Positions 24,210 through 33,864 of a stretch of 64,000 nucleotides of DNA are shown here, piece after piece. Under the pieces are notes generated by a model. That model was given only the letters and a program-made list of their open reading frames with translations, was not told the origin of the DNA and did no database searches. Source of the DNA: an uncultured Paracoccaceae bacterium (lineage in GTDB: Bacteria > Pseudomonadota > Alphaproteobacteria > Rhodobacterales > Rhodobacteraceae). Within the stretch, counting starts at the first letter, position 1, and each line of letters starts with the position of its first letter. The stretch is from assembly GCA_947502145.1 (NCBI GenBank), contig CANMYO010000002.1, forward strand, positions 496,001 to 560,000. The letters run 5' to 3'. The position numbers and the translations under genes are program-made.

Positions 24210-26540
24210 ATGATACCGAACCGGACAGCCGTTACGGCACGCAGGGCACCAAATTTTGCAAGTTTTATTGCTGTTTTTGTCCTTCTGGTCGGCTTTTTCC
24301 TTGCCACGATGGCAAGTGCACAAAGCTTTACGTTCAACAATGTTGCGATTGAAGGCAACAACCGGGTGTCAGATAGCGCGATCCTGACGTTTGCCGGGAT
24401 CAGCCGGGGCCAGACCATTGATGCGGGCGAACTGAATGCTGCGGGTCAACGGGTACGCGATAGCGGCCTGTTTGATCAGGTGAATGTGTCTGCGCGTGGT
24501 TCAACACTTGTCATCGAGGTGGTCGAGTTCCCGATCATCGGGCGGATCAATATCGAAGGGAACAGCCAGCTTCGTGATGCGGATTTGCTGCCGGCTGTCC
24601 GTTCGACCCCACGCCGGGTCTATTCCCCCGCGGCAGCTGAGAGCGACGCGGCGACAATCGCTGAAATCTACGCGTCGCGTGGACGGATCAACGCCAGTGT
24701 GACTCCGCGCATCATTGACCGGGGCGACGGTGTTGTTGACCTGATCTTTGAGGTTTCCGAAGCAGGGATCACCGAAATTGAACGGATCAGCTTTATCGGC
24801 AACCGGAGCTATTCCGAAGGCCGCCTGCGCCGTGTTTTGCAGACAAAGCAGGCTGGGCTGCTGCGGTCGGTCATCACGCGCGATACGTTTTCTCCGGAAC
24901 GGATCAACTTTGACCGTCAGGTTCTGACCGATTTCTATCAGTCACGCGGGTTCGCCGATTTCCAGGTTTTGAATATTGATGTGGCACTGACCCGTGAACG
25001 GGACGCCTATCTGGTGACATTCAACGTGCAGGAAGGTCAGCAATTTCGGTTTGGGGCAGTGACGGTCTCATCTGAAATCCCTGAACCTGTCGTTGCTGAA
25101 TTTCAGGCTGCCCTAAGCACCAAGCCGGGCGAAATCTACAGCCCTGCGCGGGTGGAAAATGATATTGCACGTTTGGAGCGCCTTGCCATTCAGAAGGGGC
25201 TGAGCTTTGTCGCAGTTGATCCCCGGATCAGCCGGAACGATCGCGGTCTGACGCTGGATGTGAATTACGTGCTGACCCGCGGCCCACGGATTTTTGTTGA
25301 GCGGATCGACATTGAAGGCAACAACACGACGCTGGACCGGGTGGTACGCAACCAGTTCCGCACTGTTGAAGGCGATCCATTTAACCCTCGTGAGATTAGG
25401 CAATCGGCCGAGCGTATCCGTGCCCTTGGGTATTTCGCAAATGCGGACGTCAATGCCCGTGAGGGATCTTCGCCCGAGCAGGTCGTGATTGACGTTGATG
25501 TCGTGGAACAACCGACCGGATCGCTGTCGTTTGGTGCAAACTACAGCCCTGACGTTGGTGTGAGCCTTTTGGCCAATTTCCGCGAGCAGAACTTCCTTGG
25601 TCGCGGGCAGGCGCTGGATTTCCAATTGTCGACAGCCCGGACCAACCGGATATTCTCGTTCGAATTTGCAGAGCCGCAATTCCTCGGCCGCGACCTGCGA
25701 TTTACCTTCGACGTGGGCTATCGCGAGACGGACAATGAAAACGCTGTTTACGATTCACGGACGTTCCGGGTTAGCCCCGGTCTGACATTCCCGATCAGTG
25801 AGAACGGGCGACTGACGTTGTTCTATGCGCTTGATTACACCGATCTGTTTGGGATTGATCAGACCGACCCAACGATTTCGCAAGTTGTGCGCGAAGAAGT
25901 GGCCATCGGCGAGGTGACAACCCAGTCCATCGGCTACCGCTACAGCTTTGACAGCCGTCGCACCGGGCTGGACCCCAATTCCGGTATTGTGTTCCGCTTT
26001 GGTCAGGAATTCGGATTTGGGGATGCGGACTTTATCAAGACCACCGCTCTCGCTGCTGCCGAGACCAAGGTATTCAACGAAGAGATCACGCTACGTGCCA
26101 CCCTTGAAGGGGGGTATCTGTCCTATTCGAACGGCGACAGCCGCGTCGTTGATCGTTATTTCCTTGGCAGCCGGGTGATGCGCGGGTTTGAACCCCGAGG
26201 CATTGGTCCGCGTGATGCCGCAACGGATGATGCCCTGGGCGGGAACGCCTTTGCCGTGGCGCGGCTTGAGGCCGAGTTCCCGCTGGGTTTGCCTGAGGAA
26301 TACGGGATCACGGGCGGCGCATTCATCGACTATGGGTCTGTCTGGGACGTAGGCAACCTGCGTGGATTGGGCGAAAGCGACATTCTTTACAATGACGCTG
26401 AGCCACGTGCGATAGCAGGACTATCATTGTTCTGGACAACACCAATCGGCCCGTTGCGGTTCAACTTCACAGAGCCGCTTGACGTGCAAACCGGTGACAA
26501 GACCAAGAACTTCGATGTGACCATCTCGACCACGTTCTGA
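24210..26540 (+). CDS. bamA: Outer membrane protein assembly factor BamA
   Basis: Essential outer membrane insertase for beta-barrel proteins. 776 residues. A signal peptide ends near ATMASAQ, followed by five POTRA-type repeats (about 35-430); each has a pattern of the type I-x-GN, for example INIEGNSQLRDADLL and IDIEGNNTTLDRVVRNQF. The C-terminal half is the barrel, with VMRGFEPRGIGPRD (the conserved RGF loop) and the terminal strand ending in TTF. The start at 24210 lacks a clear ribosome site. The next gene, ompH/skp-like, starts at the stop codon. This is the usual neighbourhood between rseP and the lipid A genes. Confidence 0.94.
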   Translation: MIPNRTAVTARRAPNFASFIAVFVLLVGFFLATMASAQSFTFNNVAIEGNNRVSDSAILTFAGISRGQTIDAGELNAAGQRVRDSGLFDQVNVSARGSTLVIEVVEFPIIGRINIEGNSQLRDADLLPAVRSTPRRVYSPAAAESDAATIAEIYASRGRINASVTPRIIDRGDGVVDLIFEVSEAGITEIERISFIGNRSYSEGRLRRVLQTKQAGLLRSVITRDTFSPERINFDRQVLTDFYQSRGFADFQVLNIDVALTRERDAYLVTFNVQEGQQFRFGAVTVSSEIPEPVVAEFQAALSTKPGEIYSPARVENDIARLERLAIQKGLSFVAVDPRISRNDRGLTLDVNYVLTRGPRIFVERIDIEGNNTTLDRVVRNQFRTVEGDPFNPREIRQSAERIRALGYFANADVNAREGSSPEQVVIDVDVVEQPTGSLSFGANYSPDVGVSLLANFREQNFLGRGQALDFQLSTARTNRIFSFEFAEPQFLGRDLRFTFDVGYRETDNENAVYDSRTFRVSPGLTFPISENGRLTLFYALDYTDLFGIDQTDPTISQVVREEVAIGEVTTQSIGYRYSFDSRRTGLDPNSGIVFRFGQEFGFGDADFIKTTALAAAETKVFNEEITLRATLEGGYLSYSNGDSRVVDRYFLGSRVMRGFEPRGIGPRDAATDDALGGNAFAVARLEAEFPLGLPEEYGITGGAFIDYGSVWDVGNLRGLGESDILYNDAEPRAIAGLSLFWTTPIGPLRFNFTEPLDVQTGDKTKNFDVTISTTF

Positions 26541-27082
26541 TGGGCGTGCGGGGGGTGGCATTGGCGATCGGATTGGCCTTGGCCGGTCCGGCGCTGGCGC
26601 AGGAAGCGCAGGTGACGGTCGCACCTCCGGTCTTGATACTGGACAGTGAGCGGCTGTGGGCGGAATCCGAATATGGCAAGTCATTGCGGGATGCTCTTGA
26701 TGCACGCACACTTGCGCTGAAGACCGAGAATGACCGGATTGTCGCGGATCTGACAGCAGAAGAGCAGGATTTGACAGAGCGGCGTCCGGACATGGACCCG
26801 GATGCATTTCGTGCAGAAGCAGAAGCCTTCGATGCCAAGGTGCAGGACATTCGTGCAGCACGTGATGCCAAGGAAGCAGAGCTTGAGCGTGATAGCGCTG
26901 CGGCCCGCGTTCAGTTCTTTGACGAGGTGCGCCCGCTGGTCGGGCGGCTGATGGTTGAACGTGGCGCGCTGACCGTCATAGACAGCCGGTCAATTGTTGT
27001 TGGCGTGCGTGCAGCGGACATCACTGACGCGGCGATTGCATGGATTGACGAAAATCCGCCAACATCGGATGCCCCCGAATAG
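26540..27082 (+). CDS. OmpH/Skp-family periplasmic chaperone
   Basis: Holds unfolded outer membrane proteins in the periplasm for BamA. 180 residues. Signal peptide of about 20 residues ending in GPALAQE. The middle is a long charged helical region with many heptad-like leucines, as in the Skp tentacles. The start ATG overlaps the bamA stop (TGATG). The gene is followed 55 bases later by fabZ. Skp-like proteins diverge strongly in sequence, so the call rests on length, composition and position between bamA and fabZ. Confidence 0.85.
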   Translation: MGVRGVALAIGLALAGPALAQEAQVTVAPPVLILDSERLWAESEYGKSLRDALDARTLALKTENDRIVADLTAEEQDLTERRPDMDPDAFRAEAEAFDAKVQDIRAARDAKEAELERDSAAARVQFFDEVRPLVGRLMVERGALTVIDSRSIVVGVRAADITDAAIAWIDENPPTSDAPE

Positions 27083-27137
27083 CTTGTTACAAGAGTGCCC
27101 GATTGTTAGTCAGGCCGAAGGCCTAGAGGAGAACACC

Positions 27138-27599
27138 ATGACCACCCCAGTGACCGAAGCTGACATCCAGCTGATCCAGGCGATATTACCGCATCGCTAC
27201 CCGTTTCTGCTGGTGGACAAGGTCCGTGAAATCAATGGCACCAGTTCGGCCCTGGGGATCAAGAATGTCACGATGAATGAACCCCATTTTCAGGGGCATT
27301 TCCCCGGCAACCCGATCATGCCGGGTGTCACGATTGTTGAGGCGATGGCACAGACGGCGGCGGTCATGGTTGGCGCCTCGATGGGGCTGACAGATGGCAA
27401 TTTGCTGGTCTATTTCATGTCGATTGATAAGTGCAAATTCCGCCGCAAGGTCGTGCCGGGTGATGTGCTGGAGATGAAACTGGAAACCCTGCGCGGGAAG
27501 CCGGGCGGCAAGGTCTGGCGTTTCAGGGGCCTTGCAGAGGTCGAAGGCGAAATGGCTGCCGAAGCAGAGTTCATGGCGATGATGGATATGCAGGGGTGA
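27138..27599 (+). CDS. fabZ: 3-hydroxyacyl-ACP dehydratase FabZ
   Basis: Dehydrates beta-hydroxyacyl-ACP in fatty acid synthesis. 153 residues. The hot-dog fold shows [14 protein letters not shown] with its active-site histidine, [22 protein letters not shown] with the catalytic glutamate, and [12 protein letters not shown]-like residues. The start at 27138 is set by AGAGGAG nine bases upstream; an open frame extends further upstream without a ribosome site. The stop overlaps the lpxA start. Confidence 0.94.
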   Translation: MTTPVTEADIQLIQAILPHRYPFLLVDKVREINGTSSALGIKNVTMNEPHFQGHFPGNPIMPGVTIVEAMAQTAAVMVGASMGLTDGNLLVYFMSIDKCKFRRKVVPGDVLEMKLETLRGKPGGKVWRFRGLAEVEGEMAAEAEFMAMMDMQG

Positions 27600-28378
27600 G
27601 CGAAGTTCACGCCTCTGCCGTGATCGAACCGGGTGCGGTGATTGGTGAAGGCTGCACAGTCGGTCCGTTTTGCGTCGTCGGGGCCGAGGTGGTGCTGCAG
27701 CCGGGTGTGCACCTGAAGTCGCATGTGGTTGTGACCGGGGATACCGAGATCGGTGAAGGCACGGTTGTCTTTCCATTTTCGGTCATCGGTGAAATCCCGC
27801 AGGACAAGAAATTTGATGGTGAAAAGACGGCGTTGCGCATTGGTGCGCGCAACAGCATCCGCGAACATGTGACCATCAATACTGGCACCGCAGGTGGTGG
27901 TGGGATCACCGTCATTGGGGATGAGTGCCTGTTGATGGCGGGGTGTCACATCGCGCATGACGCCCGGTTGGGTGATCGGGTCATCATCGTCAACAGCTCT
28001 GCCATTGCCGGGCATTGCGTGATCGAGGACGATGTGATCGTCGGCGGTCTGAGCGGTGTGCACCAATACGTGCGGATCGGGCAAGGCGCGATCATTGGTG
28101 GGCTGTCGATGGTGACAAATGATGTCATCCCACATGGGCTGGTGATGGGCCCCCGGGCCGATCTTGAGGGTCTCAATCTGGTGGGTCTCAAACGCAAGGG
28201 CGTTGCCCGGTCGGATATCACCGCGCTGCGGGCGGCCTTCATGGCCTTGAAAGAGGGTGAAGGCACGTTCCATGCGCGGGCTGAACGGTTGGGCGCAGAA
28301 GCCGATAGCCCCTATGTGCAACAGATGGTGGCTTTTGTGCTGGGCGAAAGTGACCGGTCGTTCCTGACGCCGCGCTGA
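27596..28378 (+). CDS. lpxA: UDP-N-acetylglucosamine acyltransferase
   Basis: First step of lipid A synthesis; moves a 3-hydroxyacyl chain from ACP to UDP-GlcNAc. 260 residues. The N-terminal two thirds are left-handed beta-helix hexapeptide repeats (for example [20 protein letters not shown] and [13 protein letters not shown]). The catalytic histidine lies in [14 protein letters not shown]. The C-terminal helical part follows, with [14 protein letters not shown]. The start codon is GTG, overlapping the fabZ stop (GTGA). The stop overlaps the lpxI start. Confidence 0.94.
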   Translation: MSEVHASAVIEPGAVIGEGCTVGPFCVVGAEVVLQPGVHLKSHVVVTGDTEIGEGTVVFPFSVIGEIPQDKKFDGEKTALRIGARNSIREHVTINTGTAGGGGITVIGDECLLMAGCHIAHDARLGDRVIIVNSSAIAGHCVIEDDVIVGGLSGVHQYVRIGQGAIIGGLSMVTNDVIPHGLVMGPRADLEGLNLVGLKRKGVARSDITALRAAFMALKEGEGTFHARAERLGAEADSPYVQQMVAFVLGESDRSFLTPR

Positions 28379-29280
28379 TGCTGGCGCTGATCGCAGGAAC
28401 TGGTGATTTACCCACCGCATTGGTTGCGGCTTTGCCGGTCCGTCCCGTGATTTGTGCATTGGACGGATTTGCGCCAGCGTTGGACGTCGATATCACCTTT
28501 CGGATCGAGCAGCTTGGCACCTTCCTTGCAGAACTTGGGGACCGTGGTGTGACGCAGATTTGCATGGCGGGTGCGGTGCGCAGACCCGCCGTTGATCCTG
28601 ATGCGATTGACGCGCTCACCCAACCACTTGTCCCGCGCATCATGGCGGCTTTGGGGAAGGGCGATGACGGCGCGCTACGTGTGATCATCGAGATCTTGGA
28701 AGAGGCCGGTTTTCAGGTCGTCGCGGCCCATGAGGTTGCGCCGGATTTGCTGCCCGCTGGCGGCGTGCTGACCAAAGCCACGCCAGATGATTGGGCCCTT
28801 GCGGATGCGGCCGCCGGTCAGGCCTGCGTGGCGACTATGGGGGACGCGGACCTTGGGCAGGCCTGTGTCATTCGCAAGGCTGAGTTGCTTGCAAAAGAGG
28901 ACGATGCCGGCACCGACGCGATGCTGGAAAGGCTTGCGCCGCCCGCTGCTGACGGATCACCGGATAAAGGACCGTTTTCGACTGTTGCCAATACGGTTGG
29001 GACCCTTCTGGGGGATGCCGCCGATTGGCTAAGTGGTGGCAATTCTGTTGATCCGGCGCTGCCAGCGCGGGGCGGCGTGCTTTTTAAGGGTCCAAAGCCC
29101 AATCAGGATCGTCGCGCCGATTTGCCGGTTATTGGGCCAGCCACCGCTGTGCGTGCCAGTGCGGCGGGACTCTCCGGGATCGTGATTGAAGTGGATGGCG
29201 TCATGGTTCTTGATCGGGACGCGGTGGTTGAAATTCTGGACGCGCAGGGGATGTTCCTCTGGGTCAGGGCGCGCACATGA
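28378..29280 (+). CDS. lpxI: UDP-2,3-diacylglucosamine pyrophosphatase LpxI
   Basis: Hydrolyses UDP-2,3-diacylglucosamine to lipid X; the alphaproteobacterial replacement for LpxH (formerly DUF1009). 300 residues. It starts [19 protein letters not shown] and contains MAGAVRRPAVDPD and LGKGDDGALRVI, which match the LpxI family. Further on are the segment ending in EKGP-like SPDKGPF, here with TVANTVGTLLG, and a C-terminal domain ending VEILDAQGMFLWVRART. It is coupled on both sides, with lpxA (TGATG) and lpxB (ATGA). Confidence 0.9.
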   Translation: MLALIAGTGDLPTALVAALPVRPVICALDGFAPALDVDITFRIEQLGTFLAELGDRGVTQICMAGAVRRPAVDPDAIDALTQPLVPRIMAALGKGDDGALRVIIEILEEAGFQVVAAHEVAPDLLPAGGVLTKATPDDWALADAAAGQACVATMGDADLGQACVIRKAELLAKEDDAGTDAMLERLAPPAADGSPDKGPFSTVANTVGTLLGDAADWLSGGNSVDPALPARGGVLFKGPKPNQDRRADLPVIGPATAVRASAAGLSGIVIEVDGVMVLDRDAVVEILDAQGMFLWVRART

Positions 29281-30407
29281 GGGTGTTTGTAATCGCGGGC
29301 GAAGCCTCGGGCGACAAGCTGGGTGCGGCGCTGATGGCAGGATTAAAGGTGCTGACCGATGTGTCGTTTGATGGCGTCGGTGGCGATTTGATGCAGGCTG
29401 AGGGCTTGGTCAGTCGGTTTCCGATGGATGAACTGAGTGTGATGGGATTGGCAGAGATTCTGCCAAAGTATCGCGCCTTGAAAGCGCGCGTCGGCGAAAT
29501 GGCGGATGCAGTTCTGGAAACCAAACCGGATGTCCTGATCACGATTGATGCACCCGAATTCAGTTTGCGTGTCGCGAAGCGGGTGAAGGCTGCATCCACG
29601 ATACGCACGGTTCACTATGTTGCACCGACGGTTTGGGCGTGGCGGGCCGGGCGCGCCGCCAAGATGGCGGCCCATGTTGATCATGTGTTGGCGCTGTTCC
29701 CGTTTGAACCGCCGCTCATGCGTGTTGCTGGCATGCGCTGCGACTTTGTGGGCCATCCCGTCGTGACGGACGAAATTGCGACCGCGGCTGAGGCGCAGGC
29801 CTTTCGCGCGGACATGGGCGCGGGGCCGCTGATCCTGGCCCTGCCAGGGTCGCGGAGAGGCGAAGTCACACGGCTTGCGCATAGGTTTGGGGCGGCTTTG
29901 GCCAATGTGCCGGGGCAGGTGGTCTTGCCTGCTGCGCCACGGGTTGAACCCCTGGTGCGAGAACTGACCGCGGGTTGGGCGAAACAGCCGATCATCATTC
30001 CAGCCGCTGACACGGCCCGCAAACGCGCCGCGTTTCGCGCAGCGGATGTGGCTTTGGCTGCGTCCGGAACTGTGTCTCTGGAGCTGGCTGCGAATGGGAC
30101 CCCAATGGTAATTGCCTATGATATGGCATGGCTGAGCCGGGTGATCATCAGCCGCATGTTATTGGTGGACACCGTTACACTTGTCAACTTGGTGAGCGAG
30201 ACCCGCGTGGTGCCAGAGTTTATCGGGAAAGCCTGCCAGCCCGATGCCATCAGTGCTGCATTGCAAGCAGTCCTCAATGCGCCGGATGAACAGCAGGCCG
30301 CCATGGCATTAACGATGGAGCGATTGGGGCAGGGTGGCGAGGCACCTGGCCTACGCGCCGCACGGGCTGTCATGGACGGTCTTTTTGCGTCCAAGGCGTC
30401 CATTTAG
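29277..30407 (+). CDS. lpxB: Lipid-A-disaccharide synthase
   Basis: Joins lipid X and UDP-2,3-diacylglucosamine into the lipid A disaccharide (glycosyltransferase family 19). 376 residues. Motifs: VIAGEASGDKLGAALM at the start, GVGGDLMQAEGL, APTVWAWRAGRA, FVGHPVVTDE, LPGSRRGEVTRL and ALAASGTVSLELAANGTPMVIAY (motif blocks). It is the last gene of the envelope operon. Its final 57 bases overlap the end of a convergent EamA transporter gene, an unusually long tail-to-tail overlap. Confidence 0.93.
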   Translation: MRVFVIAGEASGDKLGAALMAGLKVLTDVSFDGVGGDLMQAEGLVSRFPMDELSVMGLAEILPKYRALKARVGEMADAVLETKPDVLITIDAPEFSLRVAKRVKAASTIRTVHYVAPTVWAWRAGRAAKMAAHVDHVLALFPFEPPLMRVAGMRCDFVGHPVVTDEIATAAEAQAFRADMGAGPLILALPGSRRGEVTRLAHRFGAALANVPGQVVLPAAPRVEPLVRELTAGWAKQPIIIPAADTARKRAAFRAADVALAASGTVSLELAANGTPMVIAYDMAWLSRVIISRMLLVDTVTLVNLVSETRVVPEFIGKACQPDAISAALQAVLNAPDEQQAAMALTMERLGQGGEAPGLRAARAVMDGLFASKASI

Positions 30408-31280
30408 CACCAACAATCCCAGCGCAAGCAAGGCAAATCCGACATAGGCGCGCAAAGGCAGTGCTTCGCCCAGGACAACCGCGCCAAGGACAATCGCGAT
30501 TGGCGCAACCGTCAACGTGCAAAGCATCAGGTTGCCTGCGCCGGCCATCGCCAAGACGCGATAATAAAGCAAATAGGCCGCGGCGGTTGCAATGACGGCG
30601 TAGTACCCGATGGCAAGCCAGGTCGATGGGGTGAGTGACAGGGAAATTGGTCCCTCTACCATCATGGCCAAGGGAATCATTACGAGGCTTGAACCGGTGA
30701 GCATGCCGGCGGCGGCGACCTCTGGCCGCAGACCAGAAAGGGTCTTGCGCGCCCAGACACCGGCCAATGCATAGGACATTGTGCCTGCGATCACTGCGAG
30801 TTGGCCCATGCTGCGCAGGTCAAATTGCGTCAGGAATGTCAAACCGATTGCAGTGGCAACGCCAAAAAACCCAAGCGAGACGCCAATTACCCGACGGAGT
30901 GTCAACCGTTCGTCCGCGAAGAAGATTGCGGCTGCAATCACGCCGAAAATGGCAGTCGCAGCGTTCAGAATTGAGGTCAGGCCGGTTTCGATATGTAATT
31001 GACCCCAGGCCATCAACGAAAACGGGATCACGTTATTCAACAATCCCATGCCCATAAAGGCAAACCAGACCTGCGGTGTCCTTGGCACCGGCAAGCGCCG
31101 GATCAGGACGTAAGCCCATAATAGCACCATCGCCCAACCGACACGGTGCGCGACGGAGGTAAGCGGGCCAATTTCATCCAGCGCGATCCGGACGGCCAGG
31201 AATGACCCGCCCCAAATCAAGGAAAGCAGCCCAAGATCTGCCCAAGCGCGGGGCGACAGCGATTTCTGTGCAATACTCAT
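30351..31280 (-). CDS. EamA/DMT-family transporter
   Basis: Probable inner-membrane exporter of the drug/metabolite transporter superfamily. 309 residues with about ten hydrophobic helices in two EamA repeats. The conserved N-terminal motif is LLSLIWGGSFLAVRIAL, and the second repeat ends in GVGLVLNG-like LLALGLLVLNGRLG. The ATG at 31280 has AGGTGCGG upstream. The stop at 30351 lies inside the lpxB coding region on the other strand. The substrate is not predictable; members move amino acids, nucleotides or small metabolites. Confidence 0.85.
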   Translation of the reverse strand: MSIAQKSLSPRAWADLGLLSLIWGGSFLAVRIALDEIGPLTSVAHRVGWAMVLLWAYVLIRRLPVPRTPQVWFAFMGMGLLNNVIPFSLMAWGQLHIETGLTSILNAATAIFGVIAAAIFFADERLTLRRVIGVSLGFFGVATAIGLTFLTQFDLRSMGQLAVIAGTMSYALAGVWARKTLSGLRPEVAAAGMLTGSSLVMIPLAMMVEGPISLSLTPSTWLAIGYYAVIATAAAYLLYYRVLAMAGAGNLMLCTLTVAPIAIVLGAVVLGEALPLRAYVGFALLALGLLVLNGRLGRKKTVHDSPCGA

Positions 31281-31328
31281 ATCCGCACCTCATGCGAGAA
31301 CTGCCGGTTCAACAACCCGATACATGTG

Positions 31329-31360
31329 AAAAGGCCCCGAACTTTCATTCGGGGCCTTTT
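31329..31360. terminator. Strong bidirectional terminator downstream of the FadL-like gene
   Basis: AAAAGGCCCCGAA (31329-31341) and TTCGGGGCCTTTT (31348-31360) form a perfect 13-bp stem around a 6-base loop, with A/T runs on both sides. It lies 22 bases after the stop of the FadL-like gene on the minus strand. Confidence 0.85.
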
Positions 31361-31381
31361 GTATTGCGCCTTGTCGCCTGC

Positions 31382-32527
31382 CTAGAAGCGGAAGCCGACC
31401 GAAACACCGGCCCCAATCGCCGTATTATCCGCAAATTCCACGCCGGAACTGTCTGTCGCATCACCCAGCATGATATATTCGATACCGCCGGTGATCTTCA
31501 TGTTGTCCATCGTATAGGTTCCGCCAACGCCGATCGCGGTTGAACCGTCGGTCGGAGAAAGGCGAGAGGCCACGTCGCCGTTGGAATCTTCGTAAGTAAC
31601 GCGGCCAAAGACCGAGAGGTTTTCGTTCAAACGACGACCAACACCGATCCGGTAAGTGGTCACATCATTGTCGATTCCGGTCACGCGGTCGCCAGTGACG
31701 CTGTCATACCCGGCTGGGCGCACTTCCCAGACGGACCATTCCGACCAGCGGATCGAACCAAAGACCAATGTATCGGCCGCAATCCCGGTCTGAAAATCAA
31801 GGGTCACGGCCTGCGGCATTTCGATTTCGGTTGTTGAATCAGGGAATGGTGTGGCGGCAAGCGCGGGAATGACCTCACTTGTTGCAAATTCATGGGTGAA
31901 CCCGGATTCGTAGGTCAGCGCGACACGCAGGGCGATGTCGGGGCGTTCGTAGGCCACACCGGCAATATAGCTTGTCTGGCGGTCTGCCTCGGTCGTGGCG
32001 GTATATTCCAGCGACCCCGCAGGGGCCGCGGCGGCAATTGGCGACCCTGCGGCAGCAAGTCCGCCACGGATCAGGGCGTCGGGGATGACAATCTCGGGCT
32101 GCGATTCAACGCTGCGCGCGCCGCCGTAGACCGAAATGTTTTCATTGATCTGATACTTCAGGACAACCGCGATCTGGTTGCTGGTCCAATCGGCAGAAAG
32201 ACCGGTATAGACGCCGCTGGGATAATCTGCGTTTGCACCAAATGGTTGATTGAGGAACACGCCGACGTCGATCTGATCGTTAAGCGCATATTTCAACGCA
32301 AGGCCGAGGTTTGTGTAGTCGCCTGCCATGTCACCGGTCGAGCCACCGCCCAATGCCGCAGGATATGTGCCGGTCACTTCGGGCTTGACCGATGAGAACG
32401 AGAGTTCCACGTAATTCCCTGTTTCGAACAAGGCTGCGTAAGCGTTCCCGCTTCGGTCGATGCCGCCTGCAGATGCTGCCGTTGTGGTCAGCATCAATGC
32501 CGCTGCTGTTGTGAATGTCTTTTTCAT
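31382..32527 (-). CDS. FadL/OmpP1-family outer membrane transporter
   Basis: Beta-barrel protein of the FadL/TodX group, which moves long-chain fatty acids or other hydrophobic compounds across the outer membrane. About 381 residues. The signal peptide starts MKKTFTTAAALM and ends near TTAASA, followed by GGIDRSGNAYAALFETGNYVEL, given as family blocks; FadL members often begin the mature part with a similar G-x-x-RSG pattern. The rest alternates like barrel strands and ends in SVGFRF, a typical outer membrane sorting signal. The start at 32527 is set by the signal peptide and GGGGACGGAG upstream. A strong terminator follows. Confidence 0.85.
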   Translation of the reverse strand: MKKTFTTAAALMLTTTAASAGGIDRSGNAYAALFETGNYVELSFSSVKPEVTGTYPAALGGGSTGDMAGDYTNLGLALKYALNDQIDVGVFLNQPFGANADYPSGVYTGLSADWTSNQIAVVLKYQINENISVYGGARSVESQPEIVIPDALIRGGLAAAGSPIAAAAPAGSLEYTATTEADRQTSYIAGVAYERPDIALRVALTYESGFTHEFATSEVIPALAATPFPDSTTEIEMPQAVTLDFQTGIAADTLVFGSIRWSEWSVWEVRPAGYDSVTGDRVTGIDNDVTTYRIGVGRRLNENLSVFGRVTYEDSNGDVASRLSPTDGSTAIGVGGTYTMDNMKITGGIEYIMLGDATDSSGVEFADNTAIGAGVSVGFRF

Positions 32528-32651
32528 GTCTCCGTCCCCGTCATGAAATATTTCATTAACAAACCGTATGGGGGACAATTCGATTCCGTCAAATACTGAC
32601 GCCGCGTCACAAGATTTGACCCCACCGATGTGGCATCAATGTCCCTTTATT

Positions 32652-32666
32652 TTAACAGTTTATTAA
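32652..32666. promoter_or_regulatory. CtrA-like box upstream of the FadL-like gene
   Basis: TTAA (32652-32655), 7 bases, TTAA (32663-32666) matches the core CtrA site. It lies about 125 bases upstream of the FadL-like start at 32527 and overlaps the stop codon of the upstream transporter gene. A chance match in AT-rich sequence is quite possible. Confidence 0.25.
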
Positions 32667-33526
32667 GGTTTTTCCCGCTGACCCAAGGTCAGGTTTACAT
32701 AGTTGGCACCGAAAATCAGGATCGCGCCGAGAAAGACCATCGGGTCCAGCGGTTCTGCATAAATCAGCGCGCCGATGATGGCGATCGTTGGCAGGCGCGC
32801 GAAGTCAATGGGCATAACCGTCGCGGCGGGAGCCAGTGAAAGCGCATTTGTGAGACAGAAATGCGCGAACAAGCCGGCGCAGCCGATGACCACCAGCCAC
32901 GGAAGGGTTTGCGAGGTCGGAAGCGTGATGTCACCGTCAATTCCGGCGCAGATCAGGCCAAAAGCCGCCTGCAGTGTTGTCAGGTAAAACAGGATGCAGG
33001 TGATCGTCTCGGTGCGGGTCAAAAGCCGGGTGAAGATCGCGCTAAGCGCGAACCCGACGGCGCAGAGCGCCGCTGCAATCAGGCCAATGCTGATCCCTTC
33101 GCTGCCCGGACGCACAACAATCAGGATGCCGATAAATCCGATGGCGGCCGACAGGAGGCCAATCGTTGTCAGCTTTTCATTCAAGATCAGCGGGGCCATC
33201 AACATCGCCCAGATCGGGGTGGTAAATTCAAAGGCAAAAACCTGTGCCAATGGGATGAGTGTCAGCGCATAGAACCACAGGTTCTGCCCGGCGAAATGGG
33301 CAATATTGCGTATCAGGTGGATGCCAATGCGATGTCGCCTGACCTGACCGAGCGTTCCCGCGTAGCCCGCCACGACAAGCACAATGGCAATGCCCAAAAT
33401 GCTGCGAAATAGCATGATTTCAAAGGTATCGAGGTCAGAGCTCACCTGGCGGCCGGCAACCGCCATCGAGGTGAACGAAAGGATTGCGCCAACCATCCAC
33501 AACGCTGCGCGAAATGTATCGGTCAT
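32663..33526 (-). CDS. EamA/DMT-family transporter
   Basis: Second drug/metabolite-type inner-membrane transporter in the region, about 287 residues, with about ten hydrophobic helices in two repeats. It starts MTDTFRAALWMVGAILSF and has FAGQNLWFYALTLIPLAQVFAFEFTTPIWAML (split blocks) typical of EamA proteins close to the RhaT/S-adenosylmethionine-transporter-like subgroup. The start at 33526 overlaps the stop of the small secreted-protein gene (ATGA). It is therefore the last of a three-gene coupled set with the methyltransferase gene. It differs clearly from the EamA protein at 30351. Substrate unknown. Confidence 0.84.
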   Translation of the reverse strand: MTDTFRAALWMVGAILSFTSMAVAGRQVSSDLDTFEIMLFRSILGIAIVLVVAGYAGTLGQVRRHRIGIHLIRNIAHFAGQNLWFYALTLIPLAQVFAFEFTTPIWAMLMAPLILNEKLTTIGLLSAAIGFIGILIVVRPGSEGISIGLIAAALCAVGFALSAIFTRLLTRTETITCILFYLTTLQAAFGLICAGIDGDITLPTSQTLPWLVVIGCAGLFAHFCLTNALSLAPAATVMPIDFARLPTIAIIGALIYAEPLDPMVFLGAILIFGANYVNLTLGQREKP

Positions 33527-33864
33527 TGTGTGACCAGACAGGTGCCCACGAGCATGACTGGTTCTTCGCCCCGCTGCGTCAGGACGCGGATCGGTTGCTG
33601 AGATCCCTCGAGTGATTCCAAAATGACAATGGCACTGTCGCGTAGCCCAACGAGGGTCATGGCCCGCGGCCATTCTGCCCCTTTTGGCTGGGTGCTTTGC
33701 GGGATCTGCATGTCGCTCTCGCGATCAAGATAGGCAAAACGGGCGCCGTCGGGGGTAATGGTCATTGTCCATTCGGGATCAACCCCGCTGCAGGTGCGGG
33801 TCTGCGCAAGCGTACTCTGCGCAAGCAGGCAGATCGCGCCGGCAAGATAAAGCTGTCTTTTCAT
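33523..33864 (-). CDS. Small secreted protein of unknown function
   Basis: 113 residues. A signal peptide ends near AQSTLAQ. The mature part begins TRTCSGVDPEWTMTI and ends GTCLVTQ, so it has one cysteine near each end that could pair. The pattern C-x-G-x-x-P-x-W resembles a group of small periplasmic domain proteins of unknown function (COG3650-like), but I am not sure. Both ends overlap the neighbours by 4 bases: the methyltransferase stop upstream and the EamA transporter start downstream. That suggests the three are made together. Confidence 0.65.
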   Translation of the reverse strand: MKRQLYLAGAICLLAQSTLAQTRTCSGVDPEWTMTITPDGARFAYLDRESDMQIPQSTQPKGAEWPRAMTLVGLRDSAIVILESLEGSQQPIRVLTQRGEEPVMLVGTCLVTQ

